Below are positions 35,277-47,424 of a stretch of 57,500 nucleotides of DNA, in pieces; within the stretch, counting starts at the first letter, position 1, and each line of letters begins with the position of its first letter. Position numbers and translations under genes: made by a program. Source of the stretch: Cokeromyces recurvatus (lineage: Eukaryota > Mucoromycota > Mucoromycetes > Mucorales > Mucoraceae). The stretch covers positions 1-57,500 of the forward strand of contig NW_026251409.1 in NCBI RefSeq assembly GCF_025118155.1, read 5' to 3'. A model generated the notes under the pieces. The model saw only the letters and a list, made by a program, of their open reading frames with translations, did no database searches and was not told where the DNA came from.

Positions 35277-35639
35277 AATATGACTTTTTTATTTAATTTT
35301 CTTTTACTTTATTATAGAGTTCGTAAAGAAGAGATACTTTTTGTTCTCAAACAATTAATTCAATTAAAATTACGAGATAACATTCTAGCATACAATGAAA
35401 ACAATAGTGGAAGTAAGTACAATACAGAATACATAAACATTTATAGACACATCTGACTCTCTCTCTTTCTAGTAGATGTTGTGAAACAAACACTTTTATC
35501 TGGACCAAGAGCTCATCTCTTTTATTTATATCCCTCGTTGTGTAATATGACTACATGTAAAGATGATATAGTTGTTAGTTTAATCAAAGAATGTTTGCAG
35601 ATAGTAGGCATAGAAATGGGACTTTCCTCTTTAACTTAA
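29285..35639 (+). CDS. MON2: MON2 (Sec7-related Golgi/endosome scaffold)
   Basis: Mon2 is a large scaffold related to Sec7/BIG Arf-GEFs but without the catalytic domain; it works with Dopey and Neo1-type flippases in trans-Golgi and endosome traffic. ATG 29285 opens MSGLTAFLQTELLTLSSEAR, a DCB-like start. Thirteen exons give about 1,640 aa of mostly helical HEAT-like repeat ending VGIEMGLSSLT. Landmarks are FALACETKQIKLI, LRLARVVSIL-type helices, WRPEVRNGANQTLFRTI in the HDS region and LGRCPFPRVRKEEILFVL near the end. One intron (30348-30404) uses a GC donor. In exon 7 the frame breaks at a C5 run (31032-31036); a sixth C would give DPPSIPETYIFYLALICLNS and restore the frame. Converges on the bZIP gene. 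Confidence 0.92.
35243..35275. repeat. Poly-T tract in a MON2 intron
   Basis: About 33 T within a late MON2 intron, upstream of the acceptor for the VRKEEILFVL exon. Confidence 0.9.
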
Positions 35640-35924
35640 TTTTGGATTATTTTTTTTATTTATATTATATGTACAAGTTTGTACACATATTATAGCTGTT
35701 CAATAAACTTTTATAGCACTTGAAAAAGTATTTTTTTTTTTTTTTTTAATGCATATATTAAAATAAGATACTAAACTATACATGTTATTGTATGTATATT
35801 ATCAATAACGAAATGATATATTTTGAAGTTACAACTAGTCAATATAATATAAGGAAAAAGAGAAAAATAAAGAATGAAAAAAAAAAAAAGAAAAAATTAT
35901 ATAAACATGCTAAATGAGGCAGCT

Positions 35925-36923
35925 TTAACTTAAACTTTCTAACTCGTCATTTTCATCTTGGTCGCTAGAAAGAGTAGCGATAATTGCACTAATATGGCCA
36001 TCATTATCACTATCACTGCTCATAGATGATGAACTGTATTCATGACTATTATGATTTTTTATGCAATTTGTCGAAGATAGGTTAAGATATGTGCAGTGAT
36101 GATGCTTTGCATGAGTAGTGTTAGACACAATAGTAGGGTAACTTAGTTGCTGCTGATTATCATTATCATTATCATTATTAGGTGAAGTATATGATGTGTT
36201 ATTATCTACTACTGACCGTCTTCCAATCCATTTTTTAAACATTTTTTTCGCTACTATTTTCCCTCTAAGCCTATCTGTAGTTGCCTTTAATCTTTCATTT
36301 TCAAGACGTACTTCTTGTAATTGACGTTCTAAAACAGCATTTTGTTCAGATAATCTATTGATCATTAATCTCATTTCATTTTGTTGTTGATTCTTCTTTT
36401 GACGGTATTTAGCTGAAGCTGCTTTGTTCCTTAATCGACGCTCCTGTAGTGTTAAAGGAGGATGCTCACCCTCTTGACTTTCCATCACTTCATCTTCATC
36501 ATCTCTATTCATTATTAAATGAGCATGATGTATCTCTGATTGATATTTTTGCAAGAAATAGTCTTGATGTTGATGCAAATAAGAAGATCTCTTGGGTGAT
36601 GATGAGGATATAGAAGATGATGGAGACGTTGGTCTAGACAACTCCCACAATTTAGTTTCAGGCGTAGTAGGTGGCGAACGAAACAAAGGATTTTGATTTC
36701 TTAGTGAATAATTATAAGGATGAATTGGAGCAGAAGCTCTACGTTCTAATACTTCCTTGTGATATAATTTATGAGATGATGAGAATAAAGGAGGGGGAGT
36801 AGCGATAATAGAAGATATTGACATTGGTTTTCCAGATGAGGACATACTACTGCTAGAACTACTATTACTAGAAGTTAATAAGATACGATCACTTCTATTG
36901 TTAAGATTATCAGTAGATTGCAT
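35925..36923 (-). CDS. bZIP transcription factor
   Basis: A single-exon 332-aa protein. Residues about 1-140 are Ser/Pro-rich with poly-Ser. The basic region RRLRNKAASAKYRQKKNQQQ (about 163-182) is followed by a leucine zipper through LSEQNAVLERQLQEVRLENE. The NKAASAKYRQKK basic motif (N-x-x-A-A-x-x-[YF]-R) is of the Met4/Cys3/ATF4-like fungal type, often linked to sulfur or nitrogen/amino-acid control; the actual targets are unknown. The C-terminal third is Asn/Asp/Ser-rich with a His cluster. ATG 36923 is followed by QSTDNLNNRSDR. The promoter side has a CT-rich tract (about 37021-37043), common upstream of genes in this window. Confidence 0.9.
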   Translation of the reverse strand: MQSTDNLNNRSDRILLTSSNSSSSSSMSSSGKPMSISSIIATPPPLFSSSHKLYHKEVLERRASAPIHPYNYSLRNQNPLFRSPPTTPETKLWELSRPTSPSSSISSSSPKRSSYLHQHQDYFLQKYQSEIHHAHLIMNRDDEDEVMESQEGEHPPLTLQERRLRNKAASAKYRQKKNQQQNEMRLMINRLSEQNAVLERQLQEVRLENERLKATTDRLRGKIVAKKMFKKWIGRRSVVDNNTSYTSPNNDNDNDNQQQLSYPTIVSNTTHAKHHHCTYLNLSSTNCIKNHNSHEYSSSSMSSDSDNDGHISAIIATLSSDQDENDELESLS

Positions 36924-38543
36924 TTATATTAAATAAGAGGAAATATATTATAAAGAGAAAAGAAAAGAAGAAATATTTATAATTTTTTTGTAGCCCCTCA
37001 GCCATTTTTATTCAAGTATGTTCCCTCCTCTCCCCCCCTCCATAAAAAGAAAGAGATGCTAACGCGATTACATATATGTATTTTGTACCAAAAAAAAAAA
37101 AAAATATTTTTTGTTTATAAAACCATTTTTCCTTGGTTTGGCTAAATTAAAAGGGCATTTTTTTTTTCAATCACACGAATTGGGAATAATTTTTATTTGG
37201 ACGACATCCTTATTATTATTATTATCCTGCAGGTAAGACTTAAAAGATAATGGTAAAGATGATTTCGATTACTAAACAATATCATTTATTATATACAGAA
37301 TGATATAAATAAGCATGACAAGAACAAATGATATTGTTTTATAAAGCCAATTTTAAATACGTATTCTTAAGTAAATGATACATTTTGAAAACAAATGGTC
37401 TCAAATGTCTCTATATATATGTATCGTCTTTATTATCCCATGATTTACTGAACTTTAATTGTTTCAGCTTTTTTTTTTTTTTTTTTTCCTGTCAGGTACA
37501 GAAATCTCGGATATACTTTCTTTATTTTATTTTATTTTATTTTATTTTATTTTTTTTTTGACGATGTTTATCGTAATCTGTGTATTGGTCGTTATTTGTA
37601 TTTATGTTTAAAAATAATAGAGAATATAAACATGTTCTCTATTTACACCTTCTGCTCTATTCTGTAACATAGTATTTTACAAGTTATATTTTCTGGCATA
37701 AATTAGAGATGTTCTTTCATAATTTATTTTGCATCATGTATTTCAATAAAATGCCTCATGTTATTTCAGTCAGCTGATAATACTTTTAACATATAATCAG
37801 GAGCAATATCAAACTATAATACTATAAAAGGTGTTTCCTATTGCATAATCATATGTTTCAAATCCCTTTAATTGTCAGTGCTCAAGTTTATATTGACATA
37901 TCTGAAAGCTCATTTTTGCATATTATACGAAATCTGCTTATAGAAATAGGAGCATAACAGCCTTCCTCCTCTTTAAACTTTACATATTACATACATTTAA
38001 ATAGTATGTTTATATCTTTGTTTATTATTGTTGGAAAAAGTGATTTACTTCCCTTGAAGAATAAAATAGGTTTGATTTTGACAAGGCAGCAAAGAGAAAA
38101 AAAATATATATATATATTTAAATAAATATAATGTCTTAGGGTCTAATCTTGTGCTTATCATTTACTTAAATATGGAATTTCTCAAAAGGTTAATATCATT
38201 TACTATAATGAAAACAAATAAATCTAAGCCTACTGATAAGAATATAATCTTGATTATTTATTACTTCTGCTAATGATAGTTTAGTATAGGTCATAACTAA
38301 AATTAAAAGGAAAGACAATCTATGAGTCATTTATAATGTATCCTTTGTTACAAACAGAGACGTTTAAAAGTATAGTATTATGTAGGAATATGTTTGTTCC
38401 TAGCAAAATCTGCTGTATATTACCTATCATCCTTACATGTGATGTAAGAAAAAAAAAACATTACATCATTCTAAACAGAAATAAGGAAATTGAAAATCAT
38501 ATTGAGAATCTGATAAACATGTAACACATTTCTAATTTCACTA

Positions 38544-38574
<31 letters not shown>

Positions 38575-39487
38575 CATTTAAAACGATTTATAGTTTCAAA
38601 CTTTATAAGAATTAAACATGCTTCATATTTAATCTGACAGCAAGATAAAGATGTAATTTATGTACTATTTTCTATTATTTATTGATCTAGTCAAATAAGA
38701 TAAATGCCATTTTATGTCAATTCATTTAATAATTATATTTTTGATAAACAAAAGCTTAACATAATAATAAATGAAGGGATAGTACTACAAAGAAGAAGCA
38801 GCATTGTAATAGATTTGCTATAATTCATAAGAACTTCTATCCTTTAACATAAAAAAATAAAATAAAATAACTGAGCTATACCATTTTACCAGGGTTCAAA
38901 GAGCGAATGCCCCTCTTTTTTTTTTATGCCAAAAATTTGAGCGTAAACTGGGGATAGCCTTGTAATACTTTTCTTTCATTTTTAAGAAAAAAGAAAAATG
39001 AAGGTTAAACTTCATCTTTTGGATACAAAAAAGTCAAGTTAAAAATGAAAATGCTCTCTAATTGAATTTTGTGTATATTCAAAGCCTCTTGTTAAATAAC
39101 TTTGTTTGGGAATGAAAGACCTTATTTATCGTCTTTTTTTTTTTAATATTATTATTATTTATTTTTTTCCAGCATTTGTAAAAATAAATAGCATTTTTTC
39201 TAAACCCAGATCACAGCTATTTTATTTCTTTTTCTTTGAGCAAGTTACCACCCCTAGTTTATAAACTTTTTTTTTTCTCTTCTTTTTTTTTTAAGACTTA
39301 CTTATTTCTTTTATTGCCTACATTAATTTATATAGAGTATAGATACACACACACATATATATATATATAGGCATATACATTTTTATATTTACTTAGATAT
39401 ACACATATTTCTCTAAAAGTAAGCTATCTATTTTAGTAATACACGCGTATGTCAAATATTTTTATAATAACTCTTCTCCATTAGTAA
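36924..39487. other. 2.5-kb intergenic region between divergent genes
   Basis: It lies between the bZIP start (-) and the CLU1 start (+) and should hold both promoters. It contains a CT-rich tract at about 37021-37043, TTTTA pentamer repeats near 37520-37552 and several T-runs (for example 38545-38570). No coding exon is convincing. A CAGGTAAG splice-donor-like string near 37230 is noted but unsupported. Confidence 0.5.
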
Positions 39488-39977
39488 ATGACCGACAAAC
39501 AAGAAAAGGAACAACAATTGACAGATAATGTCGAGAAACAAACTCCTGAAGAAGGTAATTACTACTTTAATGATTTCAGTTAAAATAAACAAATAGAAAC
39601 AATAATGATAATAACATATATTAGTTGTCGAAGAACCTTACCAGTTAAACGTAAAGTTACCAGATGGAAAAAGTATTAAAATCATTGTAAGTCAAATATA
39701 TCGAAATAGAAATACAAGAGATGATTTTTTTTTCTAACCTGTATTTTTTTTTTTTTTTTTTAAATAGGCAAGTCCTCGTGAAGCAATTCAAGATATAAAA
39801 CAATCCATCATGGAATCCCCTGAAACTTGCGCCAATTCATGTTTCTATTTGGCTTTTGAAGGAAAGAGAATTAATGATTATTTAGAGCTTGGTGAAATTG
39901 AAGGTTTAACATCAGAGAGTGAACTTGATTTGATTGAAGGTTTGTTTGAATATGATTATTATATAAGAGTGTTATAT

Positions 39978-40017
<40 letters not shown>

Positions 40018-43000
40018 ATAGACACATATACTGAACGTGATGTTAGACTTCATATTAATCGTCTTCGTGATTTATTGGCTGGCCCTTATAAACCTGATCC
40101 TTCTAGTATTGGTATTGACCCTGCTATTTCATTCTTGACAGCTATCACTGGAGAAATTGGTAAATATATATTTAGAAACGGAGTGGACAATAAAAAAAAA
40201 ACCAGCAATAATGAGTAACAATAATGCAAATATTATTTTCTAGATGAGGAGATTATAAATGATGCTGATAAGAAGATGGATGATTTATTTTCCGACGAAC
40301 CTGTCCCCAAGCACGTTTTTACAGATTTAAACATCGAAGAGCGTTCACAGCTTTCAAAAATAGTTCCTTCCGATTTCAAAAGAGTTGCCCCTGAATGTAT
40401 TAAAAGCTTAGCTCTTTCAGGATGGAATCCTGTTCCTCATCAACAAAAATTAAAAGGAGATCTTCTTTATTTGACTATTACAACATTAGAAGGTGAAGTC
40501 GTTCATATTACAGCTTCTACTAAAGGTTTCTTTGTCAACAACTCTACCCATTTTAATTTTGATCCCTCTCCTAGACAAACTAAACGTGCTTTTGCTCATT
40601 CACTAATCACATTATTACAGAAAATTTCTCCTTTATTTGCTACTAGATTTGTCGAATTACAAGACTTCATCACCCACCATCATATGCTTGAAGTACTTCC
40701 TGTTAACACCTACTGTCCTAATTATCCTTGGGCTGTTGAGGCACCTCAGCACCTCTATGATGCTTCAAGACCCTGCGAGACTTATTTGATTGCTGGATCT
40801 GACGCTGTTGAAAGTCTTCGTGACTGGAATGATGAGATTCAATCGCATCGTGAATTGCCCAAGACTGTTTTGCAGGAAAGAGTTTTACGTGAACGTTTAA
40901 TTACAAAAGTTCAAGCTGAGTTTACAGAAGCTGCTATTCGCGGTGCTATGGCTGTTGTAGATGGCTCTGTGATTCCTTTAAACCCACTTGAACCAGAAGA
41001 ATCACATATGTATGTTTATAATAATATCTTTTTCAGTAAAGGCAATGATAGTCGAAGCACTTTTGAAACATTGGGTGGAGATGAAGCTGCTCATGTAGCT
41101 GTAAGTAAGGATTTGGAGGGTGTCAAGATATTAAATAGTATTGATGCCGATGGCTTGTATACATTGGCAAATGCAATTGTGGACTATAAAGGTATTCGTA
41201 TCGTTGCTCAGAGTATCGTTCCAGGTATCTTCCGTCGACAAGATGAAAATTCCATTATCTATGGCTCTATCGATAACGGTGATCAGATTTCTGCTGATCC
41301 TATTTTCCATGAGTGTATTGGCAAAGATATAGCTAAATCACTTCATTTATCAGAACATACCGTCATAGATGGAAAAGGGGATGAATCTCAACTCTATACC
41401 TCTCAAGAAACTAAAGGACTGCTTGGTGCAGATGGTCGTCGCTATATGTTGGATCTTTACAGATTATGTCCTGTTGATATCATCTTTCAAGAAAATGAAT
41501 GTATTGAAAAGGATAGTAAGCCTGCCTATCCTCACAAGATGACTTTATTAAGACCAGAGTTGATGAGCTTGTTTTGGGAGCACAAGTTTAGACAATGGGT
41601 AAAAGCAAAGACGGATGAAATTAAAAATGAAAAAGAAGCAGCTAAATCTAGTATCACATCTGCTGACTCTCAAAAGAAAATGAAGATTCTGGTACTGAAA
41701 ATGAAACAGAAAAAGAAAAAGCAAAAGAAAAAGAGGAAGAAGAAGAGATCAAGATTGACGTTAATGAATTTAATCTTACCTTTAATCCTGATGTTTTCAC
41801 CAGCGCCAAGCAACCTGAAAATGAACAAACAAAGAAAGAGGAAGAAATTATTCGTGAAGCTTCTCAGTTCTTAATTAACGAAATTGTACCAAGCCTTGTT
41901 CTTGATTTTGCTTCATATGCAGTTACACCCCTAGATGGTGACGCACTTACAAAGACAATGCATCGTCGTGGTATTAATATGCGTTATCTTGGTAAACTTG
42001 CTGAACTCGTTTCTGTCAACAAAGACAAGCGTATTGATTATATTCATAAGTTAATTATCCAAGAAATGATCGTTCGTGTCTCTAAGCGTCTTCTTCGCAA
42101 ATACCTCTCAAAGTGTTCTCCAGAAGAAACTAGTCTTTGCATTTCCCATTTCTTGAATTGTTTACTTGGATCCTCATTTAATTTGAAACCTAGTCCTGTA
42201 TTACCTGAAGGTACAAACCGAAATGACTTTGAATGGGCTCAAATCACACCTGTAGGATTAAAGAAGCTTGTCATTCAACAAGTGTTGCTTCGTTTCCGCT
42301 ATAAGCTAGAAGAGACTGCGTTTGAACAACTTCGTTTCTTACCTACACTTCGTGAACTTTGTATTCGCGTTGGTATTCAAATTAGTGCTCGTGATTATCG
42401 TACTGAACCTTATAGTGAAGAAGAACGAACCGCGTTTGCTGCTGAAGATGCAGCCTTCAATCGTAAAAAACAAGAACAAATAAATAGTCGTAACAAGAAA
42501 TCAAAGAAGCACCAGAGACAACTTCAAGAAATCAATCAACGCCCTAAAAGACGTACAACGACTTTTATTCCAGAAGATATTTATAATTTGATGCCTACTG
42601 TGAAGCAAGCTTCATCTCGAAGTGTCTTTGCTGAAGAAACATTTGAAGCAGGTAAAATGAGTATTGCACAAGGCCATCAACAACTGGGTCTGGAACTCTT
42701 ACTTGAATCCTTGGCTTTACATGAGCAAACATATGGTTTCTTACATCCCGAAACAAGTAAATGCTATGCTACTTTAGCTATGCTTTATCATCATAACGAA
42801 GATCGTGAATCTGCTCTTGATCTTCAACGCAAGGCTGTTATTTCTGCTGAAAGAACATGTGGTATTGATCATCCTGAAACCATTCATCATTATGTAAGTA
42901 CAAAAAAAAAAAAAGTAATAAGTACATATTATTGTTTATTTATAATTATGATAGTTAAATCTTGGCTTATTTGAACATGCAGCTGGTCGTACGAAGCTTG

Positions 43001-43698
43001 CACTTCGTTATGTTCATCATGCATTATACTATTGGGATCTTCTTGTAGGCCCTGGTCATCCTGATTCAGCCACCGCTGATGTAAGTCATTGTTTTGATTA
43101 TACAAACCAATATTTATTTATTTATCTATTTATTTGGATAGAATAATACTGGTGTTATGCTTCAATCACTTCGTGATTATCCTAATAGTACCAAATTCTT
43201 TGAAAGAGCCTGTAATACACATGAGAATATTTTAGGTAAAGATCATGTTCTTACTGCTACTGGATACCATGTTCTTGCAAAGGCATATACACTGGAAGGA
43301 AACTTTCCAAAAGCGTTAGCAGCAGAAAGAATAGCATATGATATATTTGAGAAAAAGGTAAGATAGTCATATATAAGTGTGTATTTGAATACATTCATTT
43401 ATATATCATATTCTATTAGCTTGGCCCAGAAGATCCTCGTACGAAAGATAGTGATGTATGGCTTAAAGAATTAACTACAAATGCTGTTATCATGGCTCAA
43501 CGTGCTCGTGAAGAACAACAAGTAAATACTAACAAGACAATTTCTACTACTACACCGGAAGTTATAAGGAAACAAGTAAAAATTCCAGAAAAACCTAAAG
43601 GTGAACTTCCCATTGACCAACTCTTAAAATACATTAATGGTGAAAACAAAGAAAATTCACAAAAGGGGAAGAAGAAGTCCCAAAAAAAGTATAAATAA
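39488..43698 (+). CDS. CLU1: Clustered mitochondria protein CLU1
   Basis: Clu1/CluA/CLUH is a cytosolic RNA-binding protein that binds mRNAs for nuclear-encoded mitochondrial proteins and keeps mitochondria dispersed; yeast Clu1 also co-purifies with eIF3. Eight exons (first 39488-39554, last 43420-43698) give about 1,236 aa. Order: ubiquitin-like CLU-N (YQLNVKLPDGKSIKI), the CLU core with FFVNNSTHFNFDPSPR and GADGRRYMLDLYRLCPVD, a charged Glu/Lys linker, then TPR repeats (HPETSKCYATLAMLYHHNED; LNLGLFEHAAGRTKLALRY; GKDHVLTATGYHVLAKAY). The large exon 40244-42893 breaks frame at A-runs near 41672-41680, inside the linker. One added A would carry it into ENEDSGTENETEKEK and on to the conserved DVNEFNLTFNPDVF, so a single missing base is inferred. 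Confidence 0.93.
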
Positions 43699-44268
43699 GC
43701 ATATATAAATTGTGTATTGTATCATATTAGGAATAATAAATGAGATCAAAAAAAAAAAAAAATTTTTTTTCTTTCTTTTTTTGTACATGATGATAATTCA
43801 GTAAACTGACAAATAAGGAAAAAAGGGGTAACAGAAGAAGAAATAAAATCTAGTCAACAAAAGAATCTTCCATCATAGATCTAGAAGTTTTTTGTGCATT
43901 TTTCTCTATATTTGAAAATTATAATTGCCCATCAATGCTGAAAATCGATCGATAAAGGCTAAATTTTCGATTTACAAAAGGATAGATTGAATACCAGCAA
44001 TGTTCCTAAGTTTAGAAGAATGACAATATGTACAAAAAAAAAAAAAAAAAAAAAAAAAGAATATTTATTTATCAAGGATAGTAATTCATATAAAATAGCA
44101 AAAAAAAAAAAAAAAAAAAAAAGATGATCAAGTATAATACGATCAACTCTATGATTATAATAATACTTTCAATAAGCTTACTAAAAGAGGATTCTTTCTT
44201 TTTTAAGTAAGTAAGTAAAGAAATAAATAAATAAAAGAAAGGTAGGTGGTGCTGGGACTATCAAATAG

Positions 44269-44310
<42 letters not shown>

Positions 44311-44464
44311 TATGATCTCATATAAACCATTTTTGGAAAATAGCTAGCAATAATTTATATAAATACCTACAATGTTAACTTTATCTCTCTCTTTTTCTTT
44401 ATTTTATTTTATTTTATTTTATTTTTGATTTAAAATTGCCATTAAGAAAAGATTAGAGTTAAAG
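43699..44464. other. Intergenic region rich in homopolymers
   Basis: Between two co-directional genes. It has A-runs at about 44033-44058 and 44100-44122, a T-run at about 44272-44305 and ATTTT pentamer repeats near 44401-44424 just before the next start. No gene seen. Confidence 0.6.
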
Positions 44465-46354
44465 ATGCAAACTGATAATAACACACTACCACCGGAATAT
44501 ATGCAACTTCGATGTAAATATCAAAGTGTAGATGAATTTTTACACTATTTAAATCTTGATCAATATTTAAATACATTTTTATTTGAAGGATTTGATTCAA
44601 TTATTTCAGTAAGTTGTAAAGTATAGAAAGCAGTTAAATTATTTCTTAATATGTTTATACATACATACATATATACATACATACATATATACATACATAC
44701 ATACATATATATATGCATATATATATATATTTATAAAGTTATTAGAAATTACAGAAGAAGATATGACAGTGATGAATATTAAACGTGGTCATAGAAGGGT
44801 ATACTACTACACTAATAAGTTATAATAAACGTTATCGCTCTAATAATTATTTTTATTAGTTAATTCAAAGAGAAATTGCAACGATAAAAGGCATTTCGAG
44901 GAATCAGCCTATTGTTACAAATATATCAAGTCCAAGTAATGTATAACGTATTTGCATCTTTTTATATATTATTCTGTTTATTCATATATATATATATGTA
45001 TATTTATATTCATATTAGAATATGCTTCTGAGTTTAATTCGACTATTCTTCCTGTTAAATTAGAAGAGACAGGAACAAGCAATGCAAACTTTAAAAACCA
45101 TTTTTCTGGTGGAAATCCAATGCTGGATAATAATAATATGATGGCTACTTATAATTCGAATAGGATGTTTGTCACTAGTCCCCAGAATATGAATAATGAT
45201 TTTGAAAGTAGCAACAACAAAGATTTTAATATGTATTTTGTAAAGTTAAAGAATCAACAAAGAGGAGAGTCCTCAAGAAATGCTACGACTGCAGATAATC
45301 ATGCTTATATGAGTATTAACAGTAGTAATAGTCATAGTAGCAACAGTTCCAAGTCATATAAAAAGAGAAACAATCCAGTATCTAATTCCTTAGTTAAATC
45401 TCGTAATTCAAGTATTTCTTCTTCAATAGATGACCATGATTCAACAGATACGAATGAATCTGTACCTATAAAACGAAAGTATAGACGACATCCTAAACCT
45501 GATCAAAATGCCCCTGTCAAACCACCGTCGGCTTATATCATGTTCTCTAATGATTCTCGTGCTGAGTTAAAAGATCAGCAACTTTCATTCGCTGAACTAG
45601 CAAAAATTGTAGGTGAAAAATGGAAGGCGCTTAGTTGTGTTCAAAAGCAAACTTATGAACGCATGGCTACTAAAGCAAAGGACAAATATTTAGTTGCACT
45701 TGAAAAATATCGATTAACCCCGGAATACAAGCATTATAAAGAATATTTAAAAGATTTTAAGGCTAAACAAGAGGCTGCCAATCAAATGGTAAGTCGAATG
45801 AGAAAAAAGGCAAAGCAAACTTTATCATCTGAAAGGTAATTAAACAATGATGTTATATATCAGCATATTTAATATAAATACAAAATATATATATATATAT
45901 GTATATAATAGCATTAATGGAGGTGGTATAGCTGATATTAGTTCTAATGATATTTCAACTGAAAATAGTAGTAGTACTGGTAGTGAATCAATAGATGCAT
46001 ATACTGTCAAAGGTAATACTAATATAAATACAGTAAAAAAAAATAAAATAAAATAAAATAAAGAAAAGAAAAAACTTAATAATACTAATAGCTTCTATTC
46101 TTCTAATAAACATGATAGGTAATGAACGAAAATTACCAAAATACCAAAAGTCCAATGATAGTGGATATACTTCGCAACAGAGTTCTAATACAAATGGAAA
46201 TGACTATCACATAAATAATAATGAATCTGATCAAATGATGCGTGGCTTAATACCTGTTGAATTCATTAATACATCTCCAATAACAAACAACACCAAATGT
46301 CAGTCAAAGCCTCGTAAAACTCGTAACAGTAGCAGACATCTAAGAGGAGAGTAA
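44465..46354 (+). CDS. SAM + HMG-box regulatory protein
   Basis: Six exons. From ATG 44465 a SAM domain fills residues about 18-80: VDEFLHYLNLDQYLNTFLFE, then SLLEITEEDMTVMNIKRGHR. A long Asn/Ser-rich linker with a basic KRKYRRHPKP patch leads to an HMG box: NAPVKPPSAYIMFSNDSRAE, then LSFAELAKIVGEKWKALS, ending near EYKHYKEYLKDF. The tail is Ser/Asn-rich with a basic end (KPRKTRNSSRHLRGE). HMG boxes bend DNA and SAM domains oligomerise, so a DNA-binding regulator is inferred; PVKPPSAYIMF is of the general MATA/HMGB type rather than a clear mating-locus Sex protein. The donor for the fourth exon junction is GTAATG after CCA-A (near 44935), chosen because it keeps the frame. Confidence 0.87.
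44651..44730. repeat. TACA/TA microsatellite in an intron
   Basis: Repeated TACA tetramers mixed with TA dinucleotides fill most of the first intron of the SAM-HMG gene. Confidence 0.85.
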
Positions 46355-47424
46355 AGCTTGTCATCCATAATAATAGAGAAGAAATCTATTTCCTGTTTAT
46401 ATCAAGTCATTTATAGATACATAAATATATACACGCATATATAAAATATTCATTCATTTATTTATTTGTAAAAGGAGACCTAATCTTGGCCCACTTATTT
46501 TCTAGATTTAATATGCCTTATGTCTCCCTAATTACACTTTGTTCAAAAGCTTTTTCTTTCTTTTTTTTTTCTTTTAAGAATACATGCACATATACAAAAA
46601 TAAAATAAAATAGACAATACGAATTGCGGATCCCAAAAGGAGAAAGCATATAAAAAGGATTCATTAATATAGGAACAGTAATAATTAATATATGTTTATG
46701 TAGTTTATTTTATACGTCATAAGGAAATGGAAAACACATGTTAATTACTAGCAAAATTATTTATTCATCTTATCACAAGTGCGTCAGTTTTCCCTCTACG
46801 TCGACTAGGCAATAATTTTGCTTTCTTCCTATGTTGCTATTAGTAACTACCTTGGGCAGAGATACAAAAAAAAAAATCTCTCTTGCATAAGTATCCAAGA
46901 GAAATAAAAAAATAGTAGGCATAACGCATTTTGATAATATTCAAGTGCGTATATATTGAGGAGGGGGGGAAGGGTTTTGTATTGTAAGCAGAGCAATAAA
47001 TGGTTTGTTTGATTCTTGGATTTTACTCTATATAGAATTTTAATTCTTTTTTTCTTTTTTTTTGACTATATCAAAAACGTTTTCCTTACTACTCCCTCCC
47101 CTTTTCTGATCTGACAGTCACTAGGCAATACAACTTTGTACACAAATGAGGTAAATAGTATGTAATTTTTTTATTTTATTTTATTTTATTTTTTTAAAAA
47201 ACAATAACGGTTTTTTTTCAACAACAACGAATGATTATTATTAACCAATCAAATCGTATTTTTCATGTATCCTGAGAGCATGAACAGTTTATTATTTCAA
47301 CAAAATAATATGCATTGTGTTGCCAAATAATTAAATAATGTCCATGATATATATGTGTATATATATCATTTAATTTCAACACCTTATCATTATTATTATT
47401 ATTATTTTCTGTGTTAATCAAAAC
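46355..47424. other. Intergenic region upstream of the RhoGAP gene
   Basis: No gene supported. A G-rich run (GAGGGGGGGAAGGGG, about 46963-46976), a CT-rich stretch (47092-47106), ATTTT pentamers (47172-47190) and a short ATT repeat right before the next start are present. Confidence 0.5.

Noticed and set aside
37225..37245. CAGGTAAG splice donor suggesting a noncoding 5' exon
   Set aside because: No matching acceptor or upstream transcript evidence can be tied to CLU1 by sequence alone.
40000..40013. Poly-T runs before acceptors as special elements
   Set aside because: T-runs directly upstream of AG acceptors in CLU1 introns act as ordinary polypyrimidine tracts; only the T-to-A switches are reported.
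44465..46354. Mating-type sexM/sexP identity for the HMG gene
   Set aside because: It carries a SAM domain, and its neighbours are not the triose-phosphate transporter and RNA helicase that flank the Mucorales sex locus.
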